A stretch of 8,098 bases of DNA, from NCBI GenBank assembly GCA_025356695.1, contig JANXSE010000454.1, forward strand, positions 1-8,098, in the 5' to 3' direction. The notes beneath the pieces are model-generated. The model made no database searches. It was not told the DNA's origin and saw nothing but the letters and a program-made list of their open reading frames with translations. The first letter of the stretch is position 1. Each line of letters begins with the position of its first letter. Both the position numbers and the translations under genes were made by a program. Of this stretch, positions 1 through 6,788 are shown in pieces. The DNA comes from Betaproteobacteria bacterium. GTDB lineage: Bacteria; Pseudomonadota; Gammaproteobacteria; Burkholderiales; SG8-41.

Positions 1-1974
1 GCCGTGCAACCGGACAGCCCGCAGGTGCATCCGGCGCACGGCTCGAACGTGCTGTTCCACCGCCGCTTTGTCTGGGGCGCGGTCGACGAAGCCTTCGAAA
101 AAGCCGCCAACAAAGTGAAGCTGCGCGTGCGCTGGGGCCGCAGCTCGACGGTGCCGATCGAAACCTTCGGTGTTGCAGCGCAATGGGATGCCGGGCGCGA
201 AATTCTCGACGTCTGGGCGTCAATCCAGATGCCGAAGTTTCCGGACCAGCTCGCGCGCGCGCTGCGTTTTCCGGGCAACGCGGTGCGTGTGCATTACGAC
301 GTTGACGTCGGCGGCAGTTACGGTGTGAAGCGCGGCATCAAGCACACGGTGCTGGTCAGCTATCTCGCCAGAAAACTCGGCATGCCGGTGCGTTTTCTCG
401 AAGACCGCCTTGAAAACATGCGCGGCGGCGACATGCACGGCCCCGACCGCCTGTTCGACATGCAGGCCGCCTTCGACAACGACGGCACCATACGCGCGCT
501 GAAAATCCGCGCACTCGACGACGTCGGCGCCTATGCCGGACGCTCGCCGCTGCAGCTCGGCAAACCGGTCTCCGCAATCTGCGGCCCCTATCGCATCAAG
601 GCCGTCGAATACGAACCGACCTCGGTCATGACCAACAAAACGCCGCAGGAAGCGGTGCGCGGTTTCGGTCAGGCGCCAACGAATTTCGCCATCGAGCGCA
701 CCATCGACCACATCGCCCGCCATCTCGGCATGGACCGCATCGAGTTGCGCAAGAAGAACCTGCTGCAGAAGGAAGAGTTTCCGTATTTGATTCCAAGCGG
801 CTCGACCTACGACTCCGGCGATTACCACACGGTGCTCGACAAGGCGATGAAGGCCATCGACTACCCCGCGCTGGTGGCACAACGCGACGCCGCGCGCAAA
901 GCGGGCGGTCTTGCCGGCATCGGCATCTCGACCTGCCTCGAACCCTCGGGCGGCAACTCGGCCTTCGAACCGCTGTTTAATCCGAAAAACGACACCACGA
1001 CGTGGATGGATTCCTGCCTCGTGCGCGTCGATCTGTCGGGCTCGATCACCGGCGTGATGGGCACTTCATCCTCGGGGCAGGGCCACGAGACGCTGGTCTC
1101 GACAGTGATTGGCGAAGTACTTGAGCGCGATCCGGCCTCCATTCGTGTCGTGCGCGCCGATTCGTTGAACGCCTTGCCCTCGAACAGCCCGGTCGGCAGC
1201 CGCATGGCGATCATGCTCGGCGGCGCCGCTGCAGGTGCGGCACGCAAGATCAAAGAAACGCTGATCGAAATCGCCGCGCACAATCTCGACTGCACGATGG
1301 AGACCATCGAATACAAGGACGGCAACGTCGCGGTACGCGGCCATCCCGACAAAAAAATGTCGTGGGACGAATTGATCGCTATCGCGCACCGCAAATACCA
1401 CCAGATGCCGCAGGGCCTCGAACCCGGCCTGCAGGCGAAATTCGTCTGGGAAGTGCCCACCGGCGGCGTGCTGCCGACACCCGACGGTGTGGCGCAGATC
1501 TATCCGTGTTATTCGTTCGAGACGCACATCGTTTACGCGGAGATCGATCCCGCCACCGCCAAACCGGTGCTCAAGCGTTACGTCTGCGGCCACGACTGCG
1601 GCGTCATGATCAATCCGGACATTGTGCACGGCATGACCTACGGCGGCATCGCCCACGGCATCGGCGCCGCGCTCTACGAAAAATTTTCCTACACCGAAGA
1701 CGGCCAGCTCGAAAGCGGCACCTTCATGGATTACCTGCTGCCGAGCTCGATGGAAATTCCGTCGGTGGATATCGTCGATCACTGCACGCCGTCGCCGCTG
1801 ACCACCTTCGGACAAAAGGGTTCGGGCGAAGCCGGTTATCTCGGTGCGCCCGCGGCAATTGCAAACGCCATCAACGACGCGCTCGCACCGCTTAATACCA
1901 GCATCGAAACGCTGCCGATGAGCCAGGACGCGCTGTGGCGCGTGATTTCGGCCGCCGGCGCCGGCTCCCGTTAA
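1..1974 (+). CDS. Molybdenum hydroxylase large subunit (xanthine dehydrogenase/CoxL family), 5' truncated by window
   Basis: This is the molybdopterin-binding catalytic subunit of a xanthine dehydrogenase/CO dehydrogenase-type enzyme, which hydroxylates or oxidises aromatic heterocycles, aldehydes or aryl-CoA compounds using water. The frame is open from base 1, so the GTG at base 4 is internal. About 657 residues are visible against a usual 750-790, so roughly 100-130 residues of the hammerhead domain lie upstream. Counting from the codon at base 4, visible family motifs are GGSYGVK (103-109, in place of the usual GGxFGxK loop), AVRGFGQ around Arg219, SSSGQGH around Gln359, and KGSGEAG with Glu609, the expected catalytic glutamate. 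The CoxL signature loop of true CO dehydrogenases is not seen, so CO oxidation is unlikely. The FeS and FAD partner subunits are not downstream; they should lie upstream or the protein may use other partners. The substrate is unknown. Confidence 0.9.
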   Translation, partial: AVQPDSPQVHPAHGSNVLFHRRFVWGAVDEAFEKAANKVKLRVRWGRSSTVPIETFGVAAQWDAGREILDVWASIQMPKFPDQLARALRFPGNAVRVHYDVDVGGSYGVKRGIKHTVLVSYLARKLGMPVRFLEDRLENMRGGDMHGPDRLFDMQAAFDNDGTIRALKIRALDDVGAYAGRSPLQLGKPVSAICGPYRIKAVEYEPTSVMTNKTPQEAVRGFGQAPTNFAIERTIDHIARHLGMDRIELRKKNLLQKEEFPYLIPSGSTYDSGDYHTVLDKAMKAIDYPALVAQRDAARKAGGLAGIGISTCLEPSGGNSAFEPLFNPKNDTTTWMDSCLVRVDLSGSITGVMGTSSSGQGHETLVSTVIGEVLERDPASIRVVRADSLNALPSNSPVGSRMAIMLGGAAAGAARKIKETLIEIAAHNLDCTMETIEYKDGNVAVRGHPDKKMSWDELIAIAHRKYHQMPQGLEPGLQAKFVWEVPTGGVLPTPDGVAQIYPCYSFETHIVYAEIDPATAKPVLKRYVCGHDCGVMINPDIVHGMTYGGIAHGIGAALYEKFSYTEDGQLESGTFMDYLLPSSMEIPSVDIVDHCTPSPLTTFGQKGSGEAGYLGAPAAIANAINDALAPLNTSIETLPMSQDALWRVISAAGAGSR

Positions 1975-2016
1975 AATTCCCGCTCTTTCAACCTTCAAAC
2001 CATAAAACAGACCATC

Positions 2017-3030
2017 ATGAAATCCATCGTTATCGACGTACACGCGCACTTCACCCCGAAACTGATGGCCGAAAAATTCGATGGCGCCTCGTCGAAATTT
2101 CCCGACGTCAAACTGCTGAAGAGCGACAAGGGTGTAGCGATCCAGTTTCCGGGCATCGCGCCGACGCGGCCGATCATGCCGAAACTCTCGGACCTCGCTG
2201 AACGCCAGTCGTGGATGGACAAGAACGGCATCGATCATCAGGTCATCGGCGGCTGGCTCGACAGCTTCGGTTATGAACTACCGGCGGCACAGGGTGCGGC
2301 GTGGTCGCGCTTTCTCAACGATTGCATGTGGGAACAGTTCCGTGACGAGCGCCGCTTTTCGCCGCTCGCCACCGTGCCGCTGCAGGACGGCAAACTCGCC
2401 GCCAAAGTGCTCGCCGAGTCGATGGAAAAGGGTTTTGCCGGTGTGATGGTCGGCACGCTGCCGCACGGCGAGCATGGCGGCAATCTCGACGACGCCTCGC
2501 TCGATCCGTTCTGGGAAACGGCATCGAAACTCAAAGCGGCGGTCGTCATGCACCCGATGTTCGTCTGCGGCGAGCCGCGTCTGGCGGACTATGATCTGGT
2601 CAACGGCATCGGGCGCCTCGTCGATTCTTCGATCGCAGTGTCGCGCCTGCTGTTCTCCGGCCACCTTCTCAAATACAGCGGCATGAAGTTCATGCTTTCG
2701 CACGGCGGCGCAGCCCTCCCCTACGGTCTCGGCCGCCTCGCGCGCAGCCACACCGTGCAGGCCGGCAAGGTCGCCGATCCGCGCAAGGGTTTCGCCGCGA
2801 TGTATTTCGATTCCTGCGTGTTCGATTCCGATTCGCTCGATTACCTCGTGCAGAAAGCCGGCGTCGAACGCGTCATGCTCGGCTCCGATGCGCCCTTCCC
2901 GATCGGTGACCCGGAACCACTCAAGGTCTTCAAGGACGCGAAGCTGACTGACGCGCAAAAGCAAACGATTCTTTCGACGACCGCACAGGCCGTGTTCAAG
3001 GTGCGCGCCGACGCGTGGATGCGCAGTTGA
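2017..3030 (+). CDS. Amidohydrolase-family decarboxylase/hydratase, ACMSD-like
   Basis: This is a 337-residue cytoplasmic TIM-barrel enzyme of the Amidohydro_2 family. Relatives include aminocarboxymuconate-semialdehyde decarboxylase (ACMSD), gamma-resorcylate decarboxylase, 5-carboxyvanillate decarboxylase and 4-oxalomesaconate hydratase. The single-metal site is complete: HAH at residues 9-11, His179 in VMHPMF, His229 in LSHGG and Asp291 in LGSDAPFP. Arg51 (TRP) and Arg240 (GLGR) fall where ACMSD carries its two substrate-carboxylate-binding arginines, as I recall them (R51 and R239 in the Pseudomonas enzyme). Overall spacing is closest to ACMSD, so metal-dependent decarboxylation of an acidic ring-cleavage product is the best guess, with hydratase activity as the alternative. 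No signal peptide is seen. The ATG at 2017 is preferred because the conserved VHAH strand begins only a few residues later, although no strong Shine-Dalgarno precedes it. It lies 42 bases after the Mo-enzyme stop and 2 bases before the next start. Confidence 0.88.
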   Translation: MKSIVIDVHAHFTPKLMAEKFDGASSKFPDVKLLKSDKGVAIQFPGIAPTRPIMPKLSDLAERQSWMDKNGIDHQVIGGWLDSFGYELPAAQGAAWSRFLNDCMWEQFRDERRFSPLATVPLQDGKLAAKVLAESMEKGFAGVMVGTLPHGEHGGNLDDASLDPFWETASKLKAAVVMHPMFVCGEPRLADYDLVNGIGRLVDSSIAVSRLLFSGHLLKYSGMKFMLSHGGAALPYGLGRLARSHTVQAGKVADPRKGFAAMYFDSCVFDSDSLDYLVQKAGVERVMLGSDAPFPIGDPEPLKVFKDAKLTDAQKQTILSTTAQAVFKVRADAWMRS

Positions 3031-3032
3031 TC

Positions 3033-3989
3033 ATGAAAGCCGCCGTCACCGTCGCCCTCGCGTTGGCAGCCGCATTGCCGGCACAGGCGCAAAACTGGCC
3101 GACGAAACCGCTGCGCGTGGTGGTGCCGTTCACCGCCGCCAGCGCCACCGACACCATCGCGCGCATCGTCGCCGAACGCCTCGGTGCGCATTTCGGCCAG
3201 ACGCTGGTGGTGGAGAACCGCCCCGGCGCCGGCGGCACCATCGGCGTCGGCACCGTTGCACGCGCCGAGCCCGACGGTTACACGCTGCTGGTGCATTCAT
3301 CGTCGTTCACGGTGACGCCGACCACTTATCCGAACACGCCCTACAACACGCTGCGCGATTTCTCCGGCATCACGCCGCTGGCGAACCTGCCCAACGTGCT
3401 GGTGATTGCGCCCTCGCGCAATATCCGCTCGGTGAAAGACCTCGTTGCCGCGGCAAAAGCCAAACCCGGCACGCTGACCTATGCGTCGGCGGGTGCGGGC
3501 AGCGCAACACAACTCAATGCCGAGCGTTTCCGCCTCGGCGCCGGTTTCGAAGGGGTGCACGTGCCGTTCAAGGGCACGCCCGAAGCGCTGACCGAAATTC
3601 TCACCGGCCGCGTCGATTACTATTTCTGCCCGGTGATTTCGGTGCTGCAGTTCATCAAGGAAGGCAAGCTGCTCGCTCTCGCCGCCGGTAGCAGCAAACG
3701 TTCCTCGGCGCTACCCGAAATACCGACCACGCTCGAAGCCGGTATTCCGAATTCCGATTACAATTTTTATGTCGGCATGATGCTGCCGTCGAAAACGCCG
3801 CGCGCGATCGTCGACACGCTGTATCAGAACGTCGTCAAGGTATTGCAGAACCCGGACACCAAAGAACGTCTGGCCAAGCTCGGTGCGGAACCGATGCTGA
3901 TGAAGCCGGCCGAGTTCGATGTCTATATACGCAAAGAGATCACCTCGAACGCGGCGCTAGTCAAGGCCGCCGGCATCACCGTCAACTAA
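3033..3989 (+). CDS. Bug/TctC-family periplasmic solute-binding protein (first of three)
   Basis: This 318-residue secreted protein is of the tripartite tricarboxylate transporter binding-protein family (Bug/TctC), which captures organic acids, mostly carboxylates, in the periplasm. A signal peptide with a hydrophobic core occupies residues 3-16 and a likely signal peptidase I site follows AQA (after residue 19), giving a mature end QNWPTKP. Family landmarks are ENRPGAGG, EPDGYTLL and the C-terminal lobe. The binding loops are atypical: the usual PFxAGGxxD loop reads PFTAASATD (32-40), without the glycine pair, and the usual SSGxGTxxH loop reads SAGAGSATQ (152-160), with Gln replacing His. 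ATG 3033 is chosen over the in-frame GTG at 3015 because it gives a standard signal peptide directly, and the GTG start would overlap the upstream gene and add a charged residue before it. It starts two bases after the upstream stop, suggesting translational coupling. Confidence 0.92.
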   Translation: MKAAVTVALALAAALPAQAQNWPTKPLRVVVPFTAASATDTIARIVAERLGAHFGQTLVVENRPGAGGTIGVGTVARAEPDGYTLLVHSSSFTVTPTTYPNTPYNTLRDFSGITPLANLPNVLVIAPSRNIRSVKDLVAAAKAKPGTLTYASAGAGSATQLNAERFRLGAGFEGVHVPFKGTPEALTEILTGRVDYYFCPVISVLQFIKEGKLLALAAGSSKRSSALPEIPTTLEAGIPNSDYNFYVGMMLPSKTPRAIVDTLYQNVVKVLQNPDTKERLAKLGAEPMLMKPAEFDVYIRKEITSNAALVKAAGITVN

Positions 3990-4002
3990 TACGCAGGGCC
4001 TC

Positions 4003-4010
4003 GGAGGAGG
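4003..4010 (+). promoter_or_regulatory. Strong Shine-Dalgarno site for second Bug/TctC gene
   Basis: The purine-rich run GGAGGAGG lies seven bases before the ATG at 4018. It is the strongest ribosome binding site in the window and fixes the start of the downstream gene. It contrasts with the poor sites before the first binding-protein gene and the LigI-like gene, so this protein may be made in larger amounts. Confidence 0.85.
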
Positions 4011-4017
4011 ACGCACC

Positions 4018-4983
4018 ATGAAACCGAACGGATTGCGCTTGTCATGGCTGGCGGCACTGCTGTGTGCCGTCGCCGGCGCGCATGCGCAGAACTATCCGTC
4101 AAAAGCCATCCGCGTCATCGTGCCGCAAAGTGCGGGCGGCTCGAGCGATTTGGTGGCGCGTCCGCTCGCCGCGCAACTGACGCAGTTGCTCGGCCAGTCC
4201 GTCCTGGTAGACAACCGGCCCGGCGCCGGCAGCGTAATTGGCACCGATCTGGTCGCCAAGGCACCACCCGACGGCTATACGCTGCTGGTGGTCGCCGCGT
4301 CGGTGACGATGAGCCCCAGCCTCTACAAGCTGCCCTTCGATCCGGTGCGCGATCTGGCACCGATCAGCCAGCTGACTTCGCTGCCGAACATACTCGTTGT
4401 GCATCCCTCGCTACCGGTGAAATCGGTGAAGGAATTGATCACCTTCGTCAAAGCGCGGCCGGGCCAGTTGAATTTCGGCTCCAGCGGGGTGGCCACCGGC
4501 ACGCATCTGTCGATGGAACTCTTCATGCACATGACAGGATTGAAGATGGTGCACATTCCCTATAAAGGCGGTTCGCTCAACGTCAACGCGCTGATCGCCG
4601 GCGAGACCCAGGTCAACTTCTCGACCATCTCGACGGCACTGCAGCACGTGAAAACGGGGCGCCTGCGCGCACTAGCGGTGTCGACCGCGAAACGCGCTGC
4701 CGCCGCACCGGACATTCCGACCGTCAATGAAGCGGGCCTCAAAGGTTACGACTATTCGTCGTGGATCGGCCTCCTGGCGCCGGCGAAAACACCGGCCCCC
4801 ATCATTGCGCGGCTCAACAGCGAGGCAAACAAGGCCGTGCACACCAGTGAAGTAAAAGCGATTCTGGCCACCGAGGCCTCGGAAGCGGTGGGCACCACGC
4901 CCGACGAATTCGATGCCATCATGAAACGCGAAGTGGCGCGCTGGATGCAAGTCGTAAAAGCAGCGGGCATCAAGGGCGAATAG
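4018..4983 (+). CDS. Bug/TctC-family periplasmic solute-binding protein (second of three)
   Basis: This 321-residue member of the Bug/TctC binding-protein family has a classical signal peptide (hydrophobic core about residues 8-20, cleavage after AHA at residue 23, mature start QNYPSKA). Landmarks are DNRPGAGS, PPDGYTLL, IPYKGG and the C-terminal AAGIKGE end. The first ligand loop is PQSAGGSSD (36-44), with the usual Phe replaced by Gln but the glycine pair and Asp retained. The second loop reads SSGVATGTH (155-163) and keeps the family His. Of the three binding proteins it is the most canonical. It follows the first by 28 bases yet is clearly divergent from it, so this is an old paralogue pair rather than a recent duplication. 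No TctA or TctB membrane protein is visible, so it must use a transporter encoded elsewhere or act as a sensor partner. The ligand is unknown, probably a carboxylate. Confidence 0.95.
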   Translation: MKPNGLRLSWLAALLCAVAGAHAQNYPSKAIRVIVPQSAGGSSDLVARPLAAQLTQLLGQSVLVDNRPGAGSVIGTDLVAKAPPDGYTLLVVAASVTMSPSLYKLPFDPVRDLAPISQLTSLPNILVVHPSLPVKSVKELITFVKARPGQLNFGSSGVATGTHLSMELFMHMTGLKMVHIPYKGGSLNVNALIAGETQVNFSTISTALQHVKTGRLRALAVSTAKRAAAAPDIPTVNEAGLKGYDYSSWIGLLAPAKTPAPIIARLNSEANKAVHTSEVKAILATEASEAVGTTPDEFDAIMKREVARWMQVVKAAGIKGE

Positions 4984-5030
4984 ATTTTTGCAGTCGGCAG
5001 GTCTCTGAAACAGAAACAAAAAGACATAAC

Positions 5031-5040
5031 AAAGAGGTGA
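5031..5040 (+). promoter_or_regulatory. Shine-Dalgarno site that decides the UbiD-like gene start
   Basis: The run AAAGAGGTGA closely matches the complement of the 16S rRNA tail and sits five bases before GTG 5046. The alternative in-frame GTG at 5037 lies inside this run and would have no ribosome binding site of its own, so 5046 is the better start. Confidence 0.7.
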
Positions 5041-5045
5041 ACGAC

Positions 5046-6770
5046 GTGGCGATCCGGAAAAAAACTCCCGTGAAGAAAACGCAGCGCGCGAGCGCAAAAG
5101 CCAAACCCGCCGCACAGGCGAAAGGCAAAGCGCCGTTGAAGCGCGGCTACCCCGACCTGCACGACCATCTGAAGACGCTCGAGAAGGCCGGACTGCTGAT
5201 CACCGTCGACCGCAAGATCAACAAAGACACCGAGATGCATCCGCTGGTGCGCTGGCAGTTCCGCGGCGGCATCGAGGAGAAAGACCGCAAGGCCTTTTTG
5301 TTCACGAACGTGACCGACAGCAAGAAACGCAAGTTCGACATTCCGGTGGTGGTCGGCGTGCTCGCCGCCAACCGCGAGATCTACCGTCTCGGCATGAACT
5401 GCGATCTCGACAAGATCAACGAGACCTGGATCAAGGCGATGGCGAACCCGATTCCGCCGAATGTCGTTACGAATGCGCCGTGCCAGGAAATCGTGATTCA
5501 GGGTAAAGACCTGGATAAACCTGGTAACGGCCTCGATGCGATCCCGGTGCCGATCTCGACGCCGGGCTGGGACAACGCGCCCTACACCACGCTCTCGCAG
5601 TACATCACCAAGGATCCGGACACGGGCGTGCAGAACATGGGCATCTACCGCGGCCAGGTCAAGGCGCAGCGCCGCCTTGGCATGAACCCGTCGCTCGAAC
5701 TGCGGCCCGGTATATTTGTGCATTGGGAAAAAATGAAAGCGCGCGGCAACAAGAAACTGCCCGCCGCCGTCATTCTCGGCTGCCCACCCTGCGTCGCGTT
5801 CACGTCGGCGCAGAAATTGCCGGAGACGATGGACGAACTGCATGTCGCCGGCGGCCTCGTCGGCTGCCCGATCAATGTGGTGAGAGCCAAGACCGTCGAT
5901 CTGATGGTGCCAGCCGAAGCCGAAATCGTCATCGAGGGCTACATCAACACCGAATTCCTCGAACCCGAAGCGCCATTCGGCGAATCGCACGGCCACGTCA
6001 ATCTGCAGGAATACAACGCCTACATGGACGTCACCTGCATCACGCGCCGCAAGAAAGCGATTCTGACGTCGATCATTTCGCAGGTCACACCGAGTGAATC
6101 GAGCCTGATCAAGCGCGTGGCGATGGAACCGCTGTTCTACGACCACTTGAGAAACAAACTCGGCATTCACGGCGTGCAGAAAGTGTCGATGCACGAACCG
6201 CTGACGAATTTGCGCAAGGTGCTGGTATTGATCATGGATCGCAAAACGCCGCCGACCGAAGTGTGGCGCGCGCTCTATGGCGCCGCCGCCTTCCTGCGCG
6301 CCGGCGGCAAGTATGTGATCGCCGTTAACGAGGACATCGATCCCGACAATGCCGATGCGCTGCTGTGGGCGATGTCGTACCGTGCCAACCCCGCGCTCGA
6401 TCTGCAGATCCTCAACCACCGCGATCAGGGCCACGGGCCGCGCAGCACGCGCAACGGCGGCCAGGACGCCTCGGTGCTGATCGACGCGACGCTGAAAGAG
6501 GACTTCCCGCCGATCTCGCTGCCCAAACGCGAGTTCATGGAGAACGCGAAGAAGATCTGGGAGGAACTCGGTCTGCCGAAATTGAAACCGCAATCGCCGT
6601 GGTTCGGTTATTCACTCGGTGAATGGTCGCCGGAATTCGACCGTGCTGCCGAACTCGCGGTAAAGAGCGAATACTTCAAAACCGGCGAACTGATCGCCAA
6701 GCGGCGGCGCCGCGACGTGAAGATGAACACCGAAGTGCGCACGCTCAAAGACCCGTCGAAAAAACACTAG
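5046..6770 (+). CDS. UbiD-family prenylated-FMN-dependent (de)carboxylase with basic N-terminal extension
   Basis: This 574-residue cytoplasmic enzyme belongs to the UbiD family, which reversibly decarboxylates aromatic, heteroaromatic or unsaturated acids with prenylated FMN made by UbiX. Family residues, by remembered alignment to fungal Fdc1, are the NMGIYR motif (Asn197, Arg202), Glu264 in DELHVAGG and the acid pair Glu308/Glu313 in EAPFGE. These match Fdc1 N168, R173, E233, E277 and E282. The residue equivalent to the metal-ligand His (Fdc1 H191) is not evident: the region reads LELRPG. The first 31 or so residues are Lys/Ala-rich and precede the usual YPDLxxHL start. The C-terminus is also extended, with an RRRR run and a KKH end, making the protein longer than the usual 450-500. 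GTG 5046 is chosen from its Shine-Dalgarno; TTG 5136 would remove the tail. A 62-base gap precedes it. No UbiX gene is in view. The substrate is unknown; a ring carboxylate is likely from the neighbours. Confidence 0.9.
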   Translation: MAIRKKTPVKKTQRASAKAKPAAQAKGKAPLKRGYPDLHDHLKTLEKAGLLITVDRKINKDTEMHPLVRWQFRGGIEEKDRKAFLFTNVTDSKKRKFDIPVVVGVLAANREIYRLGMNCDLDKINETWIKAMANPIPPNVVTNAPCQEIVIQGKDLDKPGNGLDAIPVPISTPGWDNAPYTTLSQYITKDPDTGVQNMGIYRGQVKAQRRLGMNPSLELRPGIFVHWEKMKARGNKKLPAAVILGCPPCVAFTSAQKLPETMDELHVAGGLVGCPINVVRAKTVDLMVPAEAEIVIEGYINTEFLEPEAPFGESHGHVNLQEYNAYMDVTCITRRKKAILTSIISQVTPSESSLIKRVAMEPLFYDHLRNKLGIHGVQKVSMHEPLTNLRKVLVLIMDRKTPPTEVWRALYGAAAFLRAGGKYVIAVNEDIDPDNADALLWAMSYRANPALDLQILNHRDQGHGPRSTRNGGQDASVLIDATLKEDFPPISLPKREFMENAKKIWEELGLPKLKPQSPWFGYSLGEWSPEFDRAAELAVKSEYFKTGELIAKRRRRDVKMNTEVRTLKDPSKKH

Positions 6771-6778
6771 GCTTGTAT

Positions 6779-6784
6779 AGAGGA
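6779..6784 (+). promoter_or_regulatory. Shine-Dalgarno site for third Bug/TctC gene
   Basis: AGAGGA lies four bases before ATG 6789, in the 18-base gap after the UbiD-like gene. It is moderately strong and supports this start. Confidence 0.65.
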
Positions 6785-6788
6785 CACC

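Noticed and set aside
1954..1965. Perfect 12-base palindrome GCCGGCGCCGGC just before the Mo-enzyme stop, considered as a terminator
   Set aside because: It has no loop and no following T-run, lies within codons, and similar GC-rich strings recur in the coding sequence here.
1066..2238. A 390-codon open frame on the minus strand across the Mo-enzyme/amidohydrolase boundary
   Set aside because: No recognisable motifs, composition typical of a shadow frame, and the opposite strand is clearly coding.
3015..3032. Earlier in-frame GTG start for the first binding protein
   Set aside because: It would overlap the upstream gene and add MDAQLI before an already standard signal peptide starting at ATG 3033.
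4984..5033. A-rich gap before the UbiD-like gene considered as an internal promoter or terminator
   Set aside because: No convincing -35/-10 pair with proper spacing and no inverted repeat were seen; it is only a short A-rich leader.
4752..6593. A 613-codon open frame on the minus strand opposite the UbiD-like gene
   Set aside because: Its translation is rich in Arg, His and Val with no recognisable domain, it lies wholly opposite genes with clear family motifs, and such antisense frames are expected from the GC-rich codon bias.
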